From Terrilactibacillus tamarindi (lineage in GTDB: Bacteria; Bacillota; Bacilli; Bacillales; Sporolactobacillaceae), in contig NZ_WNHB01000019.1 of assembly GCF_009718825.1 (NCBI RefSeq), forward strand, positions 1-64,000: a DNA stretch of 64,000 nucleotides, in the 5' to 3' direction. Positions within the stretch are counted from its first letter, which is position 1, and every line of letters begins with the position of its first letter. A program made the translations under genes and the position numbers. Positions 1-8,865 of the stretch are shown piece by piece. The notes below the pieces were generated by a model. It made no database searches. It had not been told where the DNA came from and was given only the letters and a program-made list of their open reading frames with translations.

Positions 1-2
1 GA

Positions 3-524
3 TTGAAAATTAGAAAATATAAGAGTTACCTTACTATCTTACTGTATATGACTCTATCCCTCGGAGCCTTTTCGTTATTATTATATCATTACGGTTTCTA
101 TATAATTATTGGATCAATAAATATAGTGTCCTTTTATTTTTATATAGTTTTTGCTGTCTCTTTGCTTTTTATAGTATTTTTACGAAATCAAAAGACGCTT
201 GTTAAGTTTCTATATTATTCTTTTTTGATTGTTATTTTCTTAGTTGCTTTTCTATTTTGGCAAGTTAAATATGAATCTTTCAAAATAGATGATCCTCAAT
301 TAGAGAAAAATTATGTCATTGAAAACCTAACTACAATTTACTTTAGACCAGGTGATCTTCATATAAGAGTATATAAAGAAGTATTTCCTTTTGTTTATAA
401 AATTAAAGAAAAAGATATTAATACAAAAGGAGAAACATCAATTTACAATTCTGTTCTGAACAAAGACTATGATATTAAAAATAATCACATTTACATTGAT
501 CAAGCTGAGATACCTGTAAAATAA
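3..524 (+). CDS. Hypothetical multi-spanning membrane protein (possibly 5'-truncated by window edge)
   Basis: The protein is about 173 residues if the TTG at position 3 is the start; the true start may lie before the window. The first 90 residues contain three to four hydrophobic segments (about 9-28, 31-62 and 66-88). A polar C-terminal half of about 80 residues carries YIR/YFRPGD-type motifs and no cysteines, and probably lies outside or at the membrane face. I do not recognise the family. A short hairpin with a T-run directly follows the stop, so it ends its own transcription unit. It sits in a low-GC accessory stretch beside a decayed gene. Confidence 0.6.
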   Translation: MKIRKYKSYLTILLYMTLSLGAFSLLLYHYGFYIIIGSINIVSFYFYIVFAVSLLFIVFLRNQKTLVKFLYYSFLIVIFLVAFLFWQVKYESFKIDDPQLEKNYVIENLTTIYFRPGDLHIRVYKEVFPFVYKIKEKDINTKGETSIYNSVLNKDYDIKNNHIYIDQAEIPVK

Positions 525-532
525 TAGGTAAG

Positions 533-556
533 AGAGGAAAATATCCTCTTTTTTTA
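533..556 (+). terminator. Rho-independent terminator after the first gene
   Basis: A short AGAGGA/TCCTCT stem is followed by seven to eight T residues, 9 bases after the stop codon. The stem is short, so efficiency may be moderate. Confidence 0.6.
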
Positions 557-822
557 TTACCCATTCTCTCTATTATTTCTTTGAATACTGATGCAATGTC
601 TTTTCCACGATCTTCACTCCAGCTATAACTCGTATCTCCGACGTATTTCTGAACCAGTTATCGTGGTGTCATAAAAATTGAAGCCCTTTGAGACGAACTA
701 TTTAGATAGTAATTGTTAAATTCTGTTTTTATATCAACTTTGTGACCACTTGCCAATATAACTTCGGATATATTGTAACCATCTAGGTCCTCAAGAAGGT
801 CAAACTTAGAAAAACTGAGATT
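545..822 (-). pseudogene. Decayed gene fragment, unknown family
   Basis: Read on the minus strand, this stretch encodes about 90 residues in one frame, interrupted by a TAA near position 650. It includes peptides such as DLDGYNISEVILASGHKVD and YVGDTSYSWSEDRGKDIA. Amino-acid composition looks like real coding sequence, but there is no start, another in-frame stop lies upstream near 825, and the frame runs into the neighbour's terminator region with no clean end. I read it as the remnant of a gene truncated at both ends. No family is recognised. Confidence 0.5.
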
Positions 823-1014
823 TATCTATTTCTTGACCTACTCATGAAGACATTGGTATTTGACGATAAGTTAGCTAAGGTTTTGTCAAAAGAAGGTTTT
901 ACTTTAAGAAAAATTGATGAGTTTGATCTTGATTTGAATTAAATAAATTCAATTTGTGAAAAATCATTTACTTTTAACGCCCTGGATTATTATCTGGGGT
1001 TATTATATTTTAAA

Positions 1015-1051
1015 TGTTAAGTATTTAACATGAGATAAGAAATGATATAAT
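1015..1051 (+). promoter_or_regulatory. Palindrome overlapping a weak promoter
   Basis: A perfect inverted repeat TGTTAA-N4-TTAACA (1015-1030) is followed by TATAAT at 1046-1051. The right arm could act as a -35 (TTAACA, 15-base spacer, which is short). This suggests a repressor operator and promoter for the dehydrogenase/aminotransferase pair. The rest of 823-1221 holds only a 32-codon open stretch (844-942) without a ribosome site and no recognisable riboswitch. Confidence 0.35.
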
Positions 1052-1221
1052 AAACTCAAGAAAATTGAATTTTGATGCAGTTCATACATAGAGCAAAAGT
1101 GGTCGTATGAGATGGTACTCCTGTTCTAATTTCGAGCGTTGGTGAGACTTTACAAAATCAAACGATTCATTCTTATAGCGTTGAGTGATTAATTCGGTAA
1201 AGTTAAAGAAAGGAAACGTGT

Positions 1222-2208
1222 ATGAAAGTATTAGTTATGACACTAAAGAAACGAATTGAAAGATTTTCTGATTTCTCAATTATCCCCAAAGATTGGCAAC
1301 TTGTTTTTGCAGAATTTGAGACAGATACACAAAGATTGTTGGAACTAGGGGGCGATGCAGACGTTATTTTTGTCGATGCCATGCAGCCCGTTAAGAAAGA
1401 ATTGATTGACGCGATGCCTAATTTAAAAATGATTCACTCTGAAGGCGTTGGTTTTGATTGGATCGATGTTGAGGCCGCTACTAACAAAGGGGTATTTGTT
1501 TGCAATAATGCAGCAGCGAACAGCAAGGCGGTTGCAGAACAAGCAATTTTACTCATGCTAGCTGTTTTACGGCGGACAGTTGAAGGCGATAGGATGGTGC
1601 GGGACGCAAGACAGATCGAAGCCAAGAGCAATTGGAGTTTAGAGGGGATTAGAGAACTTTGGAATTGCCACGTTGGCATCATTGGTATGGGGGCTATTGG
1701 ACAAGAGACAGCCAAACGCTTAAAGGGATTTGAAAGCAAGGTCAGTTATTATAGTAGAAGTCCACTTCCTAAAGAATTAGAAACAGAACTGAGTGTTGAT
1801 TACTTGCCTTTGGAAGAGATTTTAAAGGAATGTGATATTATCAGTCTTCATTTACCGTCTAATGATAAAACGAAGAATTTTATGAATTTAAATCGCTTTC
1901 GCATGATGAAAAAGTCTTCTATTCTCATTAACACAGCGCGCGGAGAAGTGGTTAATCAACATGATTTAATGGTTGCCTTAAAAGAAGGTCTTATATCGGG
2001 AGCTGGTCTGGATACGATTTCGCCAGAACCGGTACGACCTGACAACCTTCTTTTGCAGTTACCTACAGAGATAAAAGATAAAATTACGTTTTCACCTCAT
2101 ATAGGCGGAGTCACTGAACAAGCCTTTGTCCAGATGCATCGGTTTGTATGGGAAAATATTAGACGAGTTGAACAAGGAGAAAGACCTAAAAATATTGTAA
2201 ACGGATAA
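1222..2208 (+). CDS. D-isomer-specific 2-hydroxyacid dehydrogenase
   Basis: A 328-residue NAD(P)-dependent oxidoreductase of the family that includes D-3-phosphoglycerate and D-lactate/hydroxyisocaproate dehydrogenases. The Rossmann motif GMGAIGQ is at about residues 156-162. The family's catalytic Arg region (INTARGEVV, about 237-245), Glu region and C-terminal His (SPHIGG, about 291-296) are present. It reduces 2-oxo acids to D-2-hydroxy acids or the reverse; the substrate cannot be told from sequence. It starts at ATG with AAAGGAAA upstream and lies 20 bases before an aminotransferase, so the pair may interconvert a 2-oxo acid with its hydroxy and amino forms. It lacks the ACT domain of biosynthetic SerA. 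Confidence 0.88.
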   Translation: MKVLVMTLKKRIERFSDFSIIPKDWQLVFAEFETDTQRLLELGGDADVIFVDAMQPVKKELIDAMPNLKMIHSEGVGFDWIDVEAATNKGVFVCNNAAANSKAVAEQAILLMLAVLRRTVEGDRMVRDARQIEAKSNWSLEGIRELWNCHVGIIGMGAIGQETAKRLKGFESKVSYYSRSPLPKELETELSVDYLPLEEILKECDIISLHLPSNDKTKNFMNLNRFRMMKKSSILINTARGEVVNQHDLMVALKEGLISGAGLDTISPEPVRPDNLLLQLPTEIKDKITFSPHIGGVTEQAFVQMHRFVWENIRRVEQGERPKNIVNG

Positions 2209-2228
2209 CATAAGGAAGGAAGATAAAT

Positions 2229-3428
2229 GTGATTGCAGAAGAATATAAGAAAATGTTAGGACAAAAATCAGTCATAAGAGAGATAGCTGAATATGGTTCA
2301 GAAAGAGCCAAAGATATCGGGTATGAAAATGTATTTGATTATAGTTTAGGGAACCCGTCAGTTCCTGTCCCTCAGGAATTTACGACTAAATTAGTGGAAC
2401 TTGCGACAAGCAGTGAGCCAGGAGCCATTCATGGATACAGCCCAAGCCTTGGTATTGAATCTGTGAGGGAAAAAGTGGCTCAGTCATTAAGTAGACGTTT
2501 TGACATGAATTATAAAAAAGAGCATATTTTTATGGCATCTGGAGCTGCCGGAGCTCTTGCCCATGCACTTAGAGCCGTGACAACCAAAGGTGATGAGGTC
2601 GTTACCTTTGCTCCATTTTTTCCGGAATACACGCCCTATGTTAATAAATCAGGAGCGATTTTAAGAGTTGTGCCAGCGAAAACGGATGATTTTCAAATTA
2701 ATTTTGCTGAATTCGAAAAAATGGTAACACCAAAAGTCATGGCTGTACTCATCAATACACCTAACAATCCATCGGGAGTTGTATACTCTACTGAAACAAT
2801 CAAAAAGTTGGCATCATTTTTGCAGGAAAAAGAACGTGAATTTGGACATGAGATCTTCCTTATCTCCGATGAACCATATCGAGAAATTGTATTTGAAAAT
2901 GTTGATGCACCTTTTGTTGCCAAATATTATCCTAATACGATAACATGTTATTCTTTCAGTAAATCCTTATCTCTTGCTGGCGAAAGAATCGGCTATATTG
3001 CTGTGAATCCAGAATGTAAAGAGGCGGAACTGATCATTAATATGTGCGGGCAAATATCAAGGGGAATCGGTCACAATTGTCCACCGTCGATCATTCAATT
3101 GGCAGTGGCTGAAGTTATTGATATGACGGCGGATTTATCCGTCTATGAAACGAACATGACTATTTTATACAATGAACTCACAAATCTTGGATTTACCTGT
3201 GCTAAGCCGGGAGGAACTTTCTATATGTTTCCGAAAGCATTAGAAGAGGATGCCGTCGCTTTTTGTAAAAGGGCTTTGAAGTATGATTTATTATTAGTAC
3301 CGGCAGATAGTTTTGGCTGCCCTGGATACTTCAGAATGGCGTACTGCATCCCAACGGAAAAGGTCAAACGCTCACTTGTGGCCTTTAGAAAATTGGCTAA
3401 AGACTATCAATTAGAATGTAAGTCATGA
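2229..3428 (+). CDS. PLP-dependent aminotransferase, class I/II
   Basis: A 399-residue fold-type I aminotransferase. The Schiff-base lysine is in SFSKSLSLAGERIGY (K245). Upstream are the family's NPSG-like cofactor/substrate motif (NTPNNPSGVVY, about 175-185), DEPYRE (about 218) and the late substrate Arg region (GYFRMAYC, about 360). It transfers an amino group between an amino acid and a 2-oxo acid. It starts at GTG 2229 behind AAGGAAGGA; the ATG two bases earlier runs straight into a stop. It is probably co-transcribed with the preceding dehydrogenase and ends at a strong terminator. Substrate is unknown. Confidence 0.87.
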   Translation: MIAEEYKKMLGQKSVIREIAEYGSERAKDIGYENVFDYSLGNPSVPVPQEFTTKLVELATSSEPGAIHGYSPSLGIESVREKVAQSLSRRFDMNYKKEHIFMASGAAGALAHALRAVTTKGDEVVTFAPFFPEYTPYVNKSGAILRVVPAKTDDFQINFAEFEKMVTPKVMAVLINTPNNPSGVVYSTETIKKLASFLQEKEREFGHEIFLISDEPYREIVFENVDAPFVAKYYPNTITCYSFSKSLSLAGERIGYIAVNPECKEAELIINMCGQISRGIGHNCPPSIIQLAVAEVIDMTADLSVYETNMTILYNELTNLGFTCAKPGGTFYMFPKALEEDAVAFCKRALKYDLLLVPADSFGCPGYFRMAYCIPTEKVKRSLVAFRKLAKDYQLECKS

Positions 3429-3456
3429 AGTTTCTTTAATTAAATAATGATATTTT

Positions 3457-3507
3457 AAAAAACTGCCATCAGCAATATACCACTTTGATGGCAGTTTTAT
3501 TTTTTTC
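3457..3507 (+). terminator. Rho-independent terminator
   Basis: A stem of AAAACTGCCATCA pairs with TGATGGCAGTTTT around a 14-base loop and is followed by a T-rich run. It ends the dehydrogenase/aminotransferase unit. Confidence 0.85.
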
Positions 3508-3588
3508 TAGTTTATTATATGAGGTTCATATTCCCTTAAGTAGTGAAGTCAACTTTAGGTAAAATGTGCAGGTGAAAGGCCCTCACTT

Positions 3589-4806
3589 TTAACCTGCCAC
3601 TTGTTTATTTTGGACTTCTTTCTCGGTTAATTTAAAGAAAGCTATAGATCCAATAAAAGAGGTAATAAATAAGATTGCTCCCATTGGGACAGCAGTTGAT
3701 TCATCAATTCCAACGAAAGGAGAAACAATGGATCCAATCAATAACGGAAACATGCCTAATAAAGCACTTGCACTTCCAGCTTGGTTGGCTTGATTTTCCA
3801 TTGCCAAAGAAAACGTACTTGTTGTAATCATTCCCATTGTCGTCATATAGATGAAAATTAATATGACAAGAGAAGCGAGTGGGCCTCTGATGATGGTCAT
3901 GATGAGAAGTAATGCCGTAGCACTTACAGCTACAATAACGGCAATTTTGAGCAAGTTTTTTACATGAATGACTCGACTAAAACGTCCGATAATATAACTC
4001 CCTGTAATAATGGCGAGACCATTAATACCAAATAAAACACTATAGACTTGCGGTGAAACATGATAGATGCCTTGGTATACAAAAGGCGTTCCGGATACAT
4101 AAGCAAAACTCCCTCCGTGTATGAACCCGACAATCAGGACGTAACCGATAAATGAACGATCCTTCAACAAGTAGCCCATCGTACGAATAGAATGTCCAAT
4201 CGAACTCGGTAATCTTTTCTCCTTTGGTAATGTTTCCTTTAACCAGATAGCCGCAATAAAAATAATAATAAGTCCAATGACACTTAAAAAGAAAAAAATA
4301 GTATGCCAGTTTCCAAAGGGTAAAAGGAGGATGGCTCCGCCAGTCATTGGGGCAATCATTGGTGCAGCTGCATTTATGATCATTAATAAGGCAAAGAATT
4401 CCGTAAGTGCTTTGCCGCTAAACACGTCACGAACAATTGCACGAGATAAGACAAGCCCTGCTGAAGCCGTTAATCCTTGTAAAAATCGAGCAAGTACTAA
4501 TGACGTGATATTTGGCGAAAGAGCACAGAAAAGTGAAGCTAGTGAAAATAAGAAAATGGAGATGAGTAAGGGTTTCTTTCGACCCTTTGTATCACTAATC
4601 GGACCAACGATGATTTGTCCGATCGCAAAACCAATCAAACAAGCGGTTAAACTCAGTTGAACAAATGAAGCACGAGCTCCCATGCTACTCGCAATATCTG
4701 GAAAACTCGGTAAATACATATCAATATTAAGTGACCCTAATATTCCAAGCATGCTGAGAAGAAAAACCAACCCTATACGCTCTTTTCCTGTTGGATTATG
4801 TCGCAT
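3589..4806 (-). CDS. MFS multidrug exporter, Bcr/CflA type
   Basis: A 405-residue protein with 12 predicted membrane segments. The N-terminal region (LGSLNIDMYLPSFPDIA) matches the Bcr/CflA drug-resistance branch, whose first loop typically has DMYLPA. The MFS motif A between helices 2 and 3 reads GPISDTKGRKKPLL, and motif C in helix 5 is rich in glycine and proline. Members are proton-driven exporters of drugs such as bicyclomycin or chloramphenicol; the actual substrate cannot be inferred. It is a single gene transcribed toward the previous operon, and its own 5' side faces the 125-base repeats. ATG start at 4806. Confidence 0.88.
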   Translation of the reverse strand: MRHNPTGKERIGLVFLLSMLGILGSLNIDMYLPSFPDIASSMGARASFVQLSLTACLIGFAIGQIIVGPISDTKGRKKPLLISIFLFSLASLFCALSPNITSLVLARFLQGLTASAGLVLSRAIVRDVFSGKALTEFFALLMIINAAAPMIAPMTGGAILLLPFGNWHTIFFFLSVIGLIIIFIAAIWLKETLPKEKRLPSSIGHSIRTMGYLLKDRSFIGYVLIVGFIHGGSFAYVSGTPFVYQGIYHVSPQVYSVLFGINGLAIITGSYIIGRFSRVIHVKNLLKIAVIVAVSATALLLIMTIIRGPLASLVILIFIYMTTMGMITTSTFSLAMENQANQAGSASALLGMFPLLIGSIVSPFVGIDESTAVPMGAILFITSFIGSIAFFKLTEKEVQNKQVAG

Positions 4807-4890
4807 ATCTGATAAACACCTTCCTACCTATTCTTGTCTTCGATATTATTCAGTCTATGGCAGATGATACAGTCTGTCTACTAGTTAATT

Positions 4891-5051
4891 TTATTTAATG
4901 ACGGTATCGGGCAGTAAGACCCCCTCAAGATTCTGAGTATTCAAGAAGATAGGTGGGGGGATCAACTGCCCGTAAAGGTCCGATTGGTTCAGCTAACCAT
5001 CAGTGGGGGATGAAGAAAACCCCCACTGATGGAGTTATTTAATGACGGTAT
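4891..5051. repeat. 17-base direct repeat flanking repeat copy 1
   Basis: TTATTTAATGACGGTAT occurs at 4891-4907 and again at 5035-5051, immediately on either side of structured repeat copy 1 (one base of separation on each side). Copy 2 lacks such flanks. It looks like a target-site duplication, or a recombination footprint, created when copy 1 was inserted. Confidence 0.7.
4909..5033. repeat. 125-base structured intergenic repeat, copy 1
   Basis: The unit starts with GGGCAGT, which pairs with ACTGCCC at 4965-4971 and encloses a CCCCC/GGGGGG inner stem. A 25-base linker follows, then a perfect 13-bp hairpin CCATCAGTGGGGG/CCCCCACTGATGG (4997-5009 with 5020-5032). It contains no open frame of note. 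The compensated stems suggest either a small miniature mobile repeat (REP/MITE-like) or a structured RNA. The near-identical second copy 140 bases downstream supports mobility. Confidence 0.8.
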
Positions 5052-5173
5052 GCTAACTTTTTATTTTTTAAAAATACTCATTATTTTGTTCAATGACCGA
5101 TGGCTCTATATAATTCATTTGAAAAAACTTTAAAGCTTTGGGCGCCTATCTAGACTTTTATCCCGCCTTAACG

Positions 5174-5297
5174 GGGCAGTAAGACCCCTTCAAGATTTTG
5201 AGTATTCAAGAAGATAGGTGGGGGATCAACTGCCCGTAAAGGTCCGATTGGTTCAGCTAACCATCAGTGGGGGATGAAGAAAACCCCCACTGATGGA
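5174..5297. repeat. 125-base structured intergenic repeat, copy 2
   Basis: This copy differs from copy 1 by two substitutions and one missing G in the G-run, and it keeps both hairpins intact. It lies just before the Rrf2-family regulator. The remaining intergenic sequence between 4807 and 5468 shows no gene. Confidence 0.8.
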
Positions 5298-5468
5298 AGT
5301 TTCACTTTATTCTTCTACTTTATGAATTAGCACATAGTGTGCCAACATCTCATTCTTTTAAAGAATATGGATGAGAAGATATTTTGCTTGAAATAATAAA
5401 AGGAACAGAGTAAAATCTCTATTATGGATAAAAGATATCCACTATCTATATTGAAAGGAGGGGGACCT

Positions 5469-5951
5469 TTGAAGTTGACTTCTGGTGTTGAACAGGCAGC
5501 CTGCATTATCGTCATGCTTTCCACTCAAGCAGCTGATATACCAGTCACAAGTGATGTCATTAGCGAAAGGCTAGGCGTCTCTCCTTCTTATCTTAAAAAA
5601 ATCATGCGAAAGCTGGTTGTTGGCGGATTAATTAAATCAGTTCCCGGAGTCAATGGAGGATTTATCTTGGCAAAAACACCTGCGAGCATCCCAATTATTG
5701 ATCTCGTTGATGCCATTGAAGGTAATGAACCTATTTTTCAATCTACGGGATTGGTTAGGAAAGCCTTTGGTGATATTGATGTGGCGGAAAAAGGAGTTTT
5801 AAAGTTTGAAAACATCGTGAATGAAGCTCAAGAAGCCTTTCGTGCGAAACTTTCAAACATGACAGTTGAGAAGTTTTTACAAGAGACCATTGATACGAAT
5901 GAGATACAGGTGAAAGACTGGAATCAAATATCTGATGAAGATAATGATTAA
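5469..5951 (+). CDS. Rrf2-family transcriptional regulator
   Basis: A 160-residue winged-helix regulator. The N-terminal helix-turn-helix is at about residues 24-50 (TSDVISERLGVSPSYLKKIM), followed by the typical Rrf2 wing (GVNGGFILAKTP). The three clustered cysteines that bind Fe-S in IscR/NsrR are absent, so it is probably a cluster-free Rrf2 of the YwnA kind. Start chosen at TTG 5469, because the very strong ribosome site GAAAGGAGGGGG ends 4 bases before it and Rrf2 proteins begin MKLTSG-like; the ATG at 5424 would place that site inside the gene. The next gene (YhgE/Pip) starts 32 bases later and is its likely target. Confidence 0.85.
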   Translation: MKLTSGVEQAACIIVMLSTQAADIPVTSDVISERLGVSPSYLKKIMRKLVVGGLIKSVPGVNGGFILAKTPASIPIIDLVDAIEGNEPIFQSTGLVRKAFGDIDVAEKGVLKFENIVNEAQEAFRAKLSNMTVEKFLQETIDTNEIQVKDWNQISDEDND

Positions 5952-5983
5952 TTTTTTTATGAAAGAAGTGAGAAGAAACAAGT

Positions 5984-8674
5984 ATGAATATGTTGACAAA
6001 AGAGTGGAAGAAAATTTTTCACAATACATGGACGATGATCATCCTCTCTGCTCTCTTAATTATTCCCATTCTCTATGCGGGGGTTTTTCTGAAAGCCATG
6101 TGGGATCCCTATGGAAAAACGGATAAATTACCTGTTGCGGTTGTTAATGAAGATCAAACGGCAACTTATAAGGGCAAGAACTTAAAAATCGGTCAAGAAC
6201 TTGTCGATAAGCTCAAGAAAAATGATGCTCTTGATTGGTCATTTACAACAAAAGCTAAAGCGATGAAAGGGCTTGAGGATGGCACGTACTATATGGTCGT
6301 TGAAATTCCGAAAAACTTTTCAAAAGATGCCTCCACGGTCCTGGATAAAAATCCTCACAAGATGAAATTGAACTATTATTCGAATCCTGGTCAAAACTAT
6401 ATTGCTGGTAAAGTCACAGATTCTGCAGCTAAAGATATTAATCGAGAAATTGCGGAAAATGTGACACAAGAATATGCCGAGAGTGTCTTTGACCAGCTGA
6501 AAGATATTGGAGATGGAATGGAGAAAGCATCTAACGGGGCTGGAGATTTAGATCATGGCGCTAAAAAATTAAATAAGGGTAGTAAGACCCTTTCCGATAA
6601 TCTTAAGACATTAGTAAATAGTACGCTTACATTCGAGAATGGAGCTAAGTCAGCAAGTAACGGGGCTAAACAATTGAGTGTCGGAGTAAGTCAGTTGTTT
6701 ACTGGTAGTCAAGCATTAAATAAGGGAGCCTCTGATTTAAATAATGGTATTCGGCAGTATACATCAGGTGTAGGTCAATTAAATAATGGATCAATGGCCC
6801 TGCACTCAGGTCTCGTCGATGCTCAGGCAGGATCTAACCAATTAAACACAGGTTTGAATCAGCTTAATAGTCAAGCAAGCGGGTTAACTGATCCAACTTC
6901 AGGAATACCTAAATTGGCGCAAGGGCAAAGCGATTTAAACGAGGGAATTAAACGTTTAAATACAGGAAGCCAGCAGTTAGAAGCTGGTTTGAAGAAGCTA
7001 TCGACAAGTCTCCCATCTCAGGATAATATGAACCAATTAACAAACGGATTATCACAGATAAAAGATGGGTTAAATTCATTAAATCAGAATGTATCATCAA
7101 CAAATGGACCTCTTTCAGGTTCGATGAAGTCCATTCAATCTGATATGACAAGTATTGCAGGAGCTCTTCAAGATTTATCGACGCATTCGAATGATACGGC
7201 AACCGCAACAGTTAATGATGTTAAGAATACAGAAACATTTAAACATCTCACACCTGATCAACAAAAAGAGATATTAGGTGCCATGCAAAATGGACTGAAA
7301 GAAGGTTCATCCGAGCAAGCGGAAATCATGAAAACCATGAGTGATAAATTAACTGATTTATCATCACAGCTTAAGCAATTGCAAACGGCTTCTGAAAGCT
7401 TAAGTAAACTACCAAATGCCGTAAAAGCATTAAATGACGGGGCAAATCTTGTTATACCAAAGGCTAATCAAGCTCTAAATGGTTACACAACAGTTCAATC
7501 CGTCCTTAATCAACAAATCATTCCTGGTGCTGAAAGCCTAACTTCAGGATTAGCAGATGCCGAGACAGGAAGCACACAACTTGTAAATGGTGTCAATCAG
7601 TTAAATGAAAAAGCACCGTTACTTGTAAATGGCGTGAATCAATTAACGGTAGGTAGTAACCAATTAAATCAAGGGTTAGGTCAACTTGTAAATGGATCGA
7701 ATCAGCTTGTTTCGGGATCAAAAGAACTTGATAGCAAATCAGGTCAATTAACAAGCGGATCGGCGCAATTAGCAAATGGATTAGGGCAACTTACCAGTAA
7801 GCTACCTACAATGCAAAATGGCGCATCCAAACTTGCAAGTGGTGTAAACAAGTTAGCAGATGGATCTAGCCAATTACATCATGGCTCAACTCAGTTATCT
7901 GACGGTTCAACTAAACTAACGAATGGTCTTGGCGACTTGGAAAATGGAGCAGAAGACCTCTCTAGTCAACTTGGAGATGGAGCTCATAAGATTAACGATA
8001 CAAAAACAGATCAAGATACGTATAAAATGTTTGCTAATCCAACCCAATTAAAAAATCTAGAATTATCAAAGGTTAATAACTATGGACATGGCTTAGCACC
8101 TTATATGATGTCTGTTGCTCTTTTTGTAGGCGCACTCGTCTTTGGCGTCATGTTCCCAATTAGTGAACCAAGTATGAAACCAACATCAGGATTTGCATGG
8201 TGGCTCAGTAAGTTTTCTGTTCTTGCCTTTGCTTCACTTGCCCAATCCATTATCTTAGTTGTCATTATGGTTTGGGGAGTCGGACTCGATCCATTGAGCA
8301 TACCGAAGCTTTTCCTTTTAGCGTTTATTATTTCGCTTAGCTTTATGTCACTTATTATGTTCTTCTGCATAACATTTGGAAATGTTGGACGGTTTATCTC
8401 GATGGTTTTACTTGTTTTGCAACTTGGTGGTTCAGCGGGAACGTTTCCAATTCAATTATCGAATGGATTTTTCCAAGCGATTTATCCGTATCTGCCAATG
8501 ACATATTCCATTAAGGGTTACCGAGAAGTTATTTCAATAGGAGGTAGCATGTGGCCAGCAGCGTTTGTATTACTTGGTATTTTTGTTGTCTTCCATGTGT
8601 TAACGGTTGTTTACCTCACATTTAAGACAAAAAGTAATGTTAGCAAAAGTATTAAACAAGAAGAAGCCATGTAA
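5984..8674 (+). CDS. YhgE/Pip domain membrane protein with long coiled repeat region
   Basis: An 896-residue membrane protein of the YhgE/Pip family (related to phage-infection protein Pip and to EsaA-like type VII secretion proteins, and to ABC-2 permeases). One N-terminal membrane helix (about 17-36) is followed by an extracellular region. Residues about 180-690 contain many degenerate repeats of the form (A/Q)L-x-N-G-(S/A)-x-x-L, including GSxQLxxG units. Five to six C-terminal helices (about 705-885) follow. Family members sit in the Gram-positive envelope; some serve as phage receptors or export lipids and fatty acids. The ribosome site is weak. It is co-oriented with the Rrf2 gene and ends at its own terminator. 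Confidence 0.85.
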   Translation: MNMLTKEWKKIFHNTWTMIILSALLIIPILYAGVFLKAMWDPYGKTDKLPVAVVNEDQTATYKGKNLKIGQELVDKLKKNDALDWSFTTKAKAMKGLEDGTYYMVVEIPKNFSKDASTVLDKNPHKMKLNYYSNPGQNYIAGKVTDSAAKDINREIAENVTQEYAESVFDQLKDIGDGMEKASNGAGDLDHGAKKLNKGSKTLSDNLKTLVNSTLTFENGAKSASNGAKQLSVGVSQLFTGSQALNKGASDLNNGIRQYTSGVGQLNNGSMALHSGLVDAQAGSNQLNTGLNQLNSQASGLTDPTSGIPKLAQGQSDLNEGIKRLNTGSQQLEAGLKKLSTSLPSQDNMNQLTNGLSQIKDGLNSLNQNVSSTNGPLSGSMKSIQSDMTSIAGALQDLSTHSNDTATATVNDVKNTETFKHLTPDQQKEILGAMQNGLKEGSSEQAEIMKTMSDKLTDLSSQLKQLQTASESLSKLPNAVKALNDGANLVIPKANQALNGYTTVQSVLNQQIIPGAESLTSGLADAETGSTQLVNGVNQLNEKAPLLVNGVNQLTVGSNQLNQGLGQLVNGSNQLVSGSKELDSKSGQLTSGSAQLANGLGQLTSKLPTMQNGASKLASGVNKLADGSSQLHHGSTQLSDGSTKLTNGLGDLENGAEDLSSQLGDGAHKINDTKTDQDTYKMFANPTQLKNLELSKVNNYGHGLAPYMMSVALFVGALVFGVMFPISEPSMKPTSGFAWWLSKFSVLAFASLAQSIILVVIMVWGVGLDPLSIPKLFLLAFIISLSFMSLIMFFCITFGNVGRFISMVLLVLQLGGSAGTFPIQLSNGFFQAIYPYLPMTYSIKGYREVISIGGSMWPAAFVLLGIFVVFHVLTVVYLTFKTKSNVSKSIKQEEAM

Positions 8675-8689
8675 CGAAGAATTATCTTA

Positions 8690-8730
8690 AACGAGTACTA
8701 CTTAAAAAGAGTTAGTGCTCGTTTTTATTT
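8690..8730 (+). terminator. Terminator of the Rrf2/YhgE unit
   Basis: ACGAGTACTA pairs with TAGTGCTCGT and is followed by TTTTTATTTT. Confidence 0.8.
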
Positions 8731-8813
8731 TGAATTTAATAAACAAGAACAAACCTATAATCCCGTTCGAAACACAAACACCAAGCATCGAAAACCATTT
8801 CATGATAAAAAGG

Positions 8814-8864
8814 AAAACATGACATCTCATCCCACTAAGTTAGAATGAGATTGTCATGTTTTTT
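8814..8864 (-). terminator. Terminator after comGB (works in both directions)
   Basis: AAAACATGAC and TCAT arms pair with ATGA and GTCATGTTTT arms, with T-rich tails on both strands. It lies 2 bases from the comGB stop on the minus strand, which shows that the operon really ends here with no comGC downstream. Confidence 0.8.
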
Positions 8865-8865
8865 G

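Noticed and set aside
4909-5297. Repeats considered as Bacillaceae-1 RNA or a T-box leader
   Set aside because: The RUCCU terminal loops of Bacillaceae-1 and the T-box core are absent, and no rRNA or tRNA-synthetase gene is near.
6948-7775. Minus-strand open frames inside the YhgE gene
   Set aside because: They arise from the repeat-rich codon pattern of the plus-strand gene and have no start signals.
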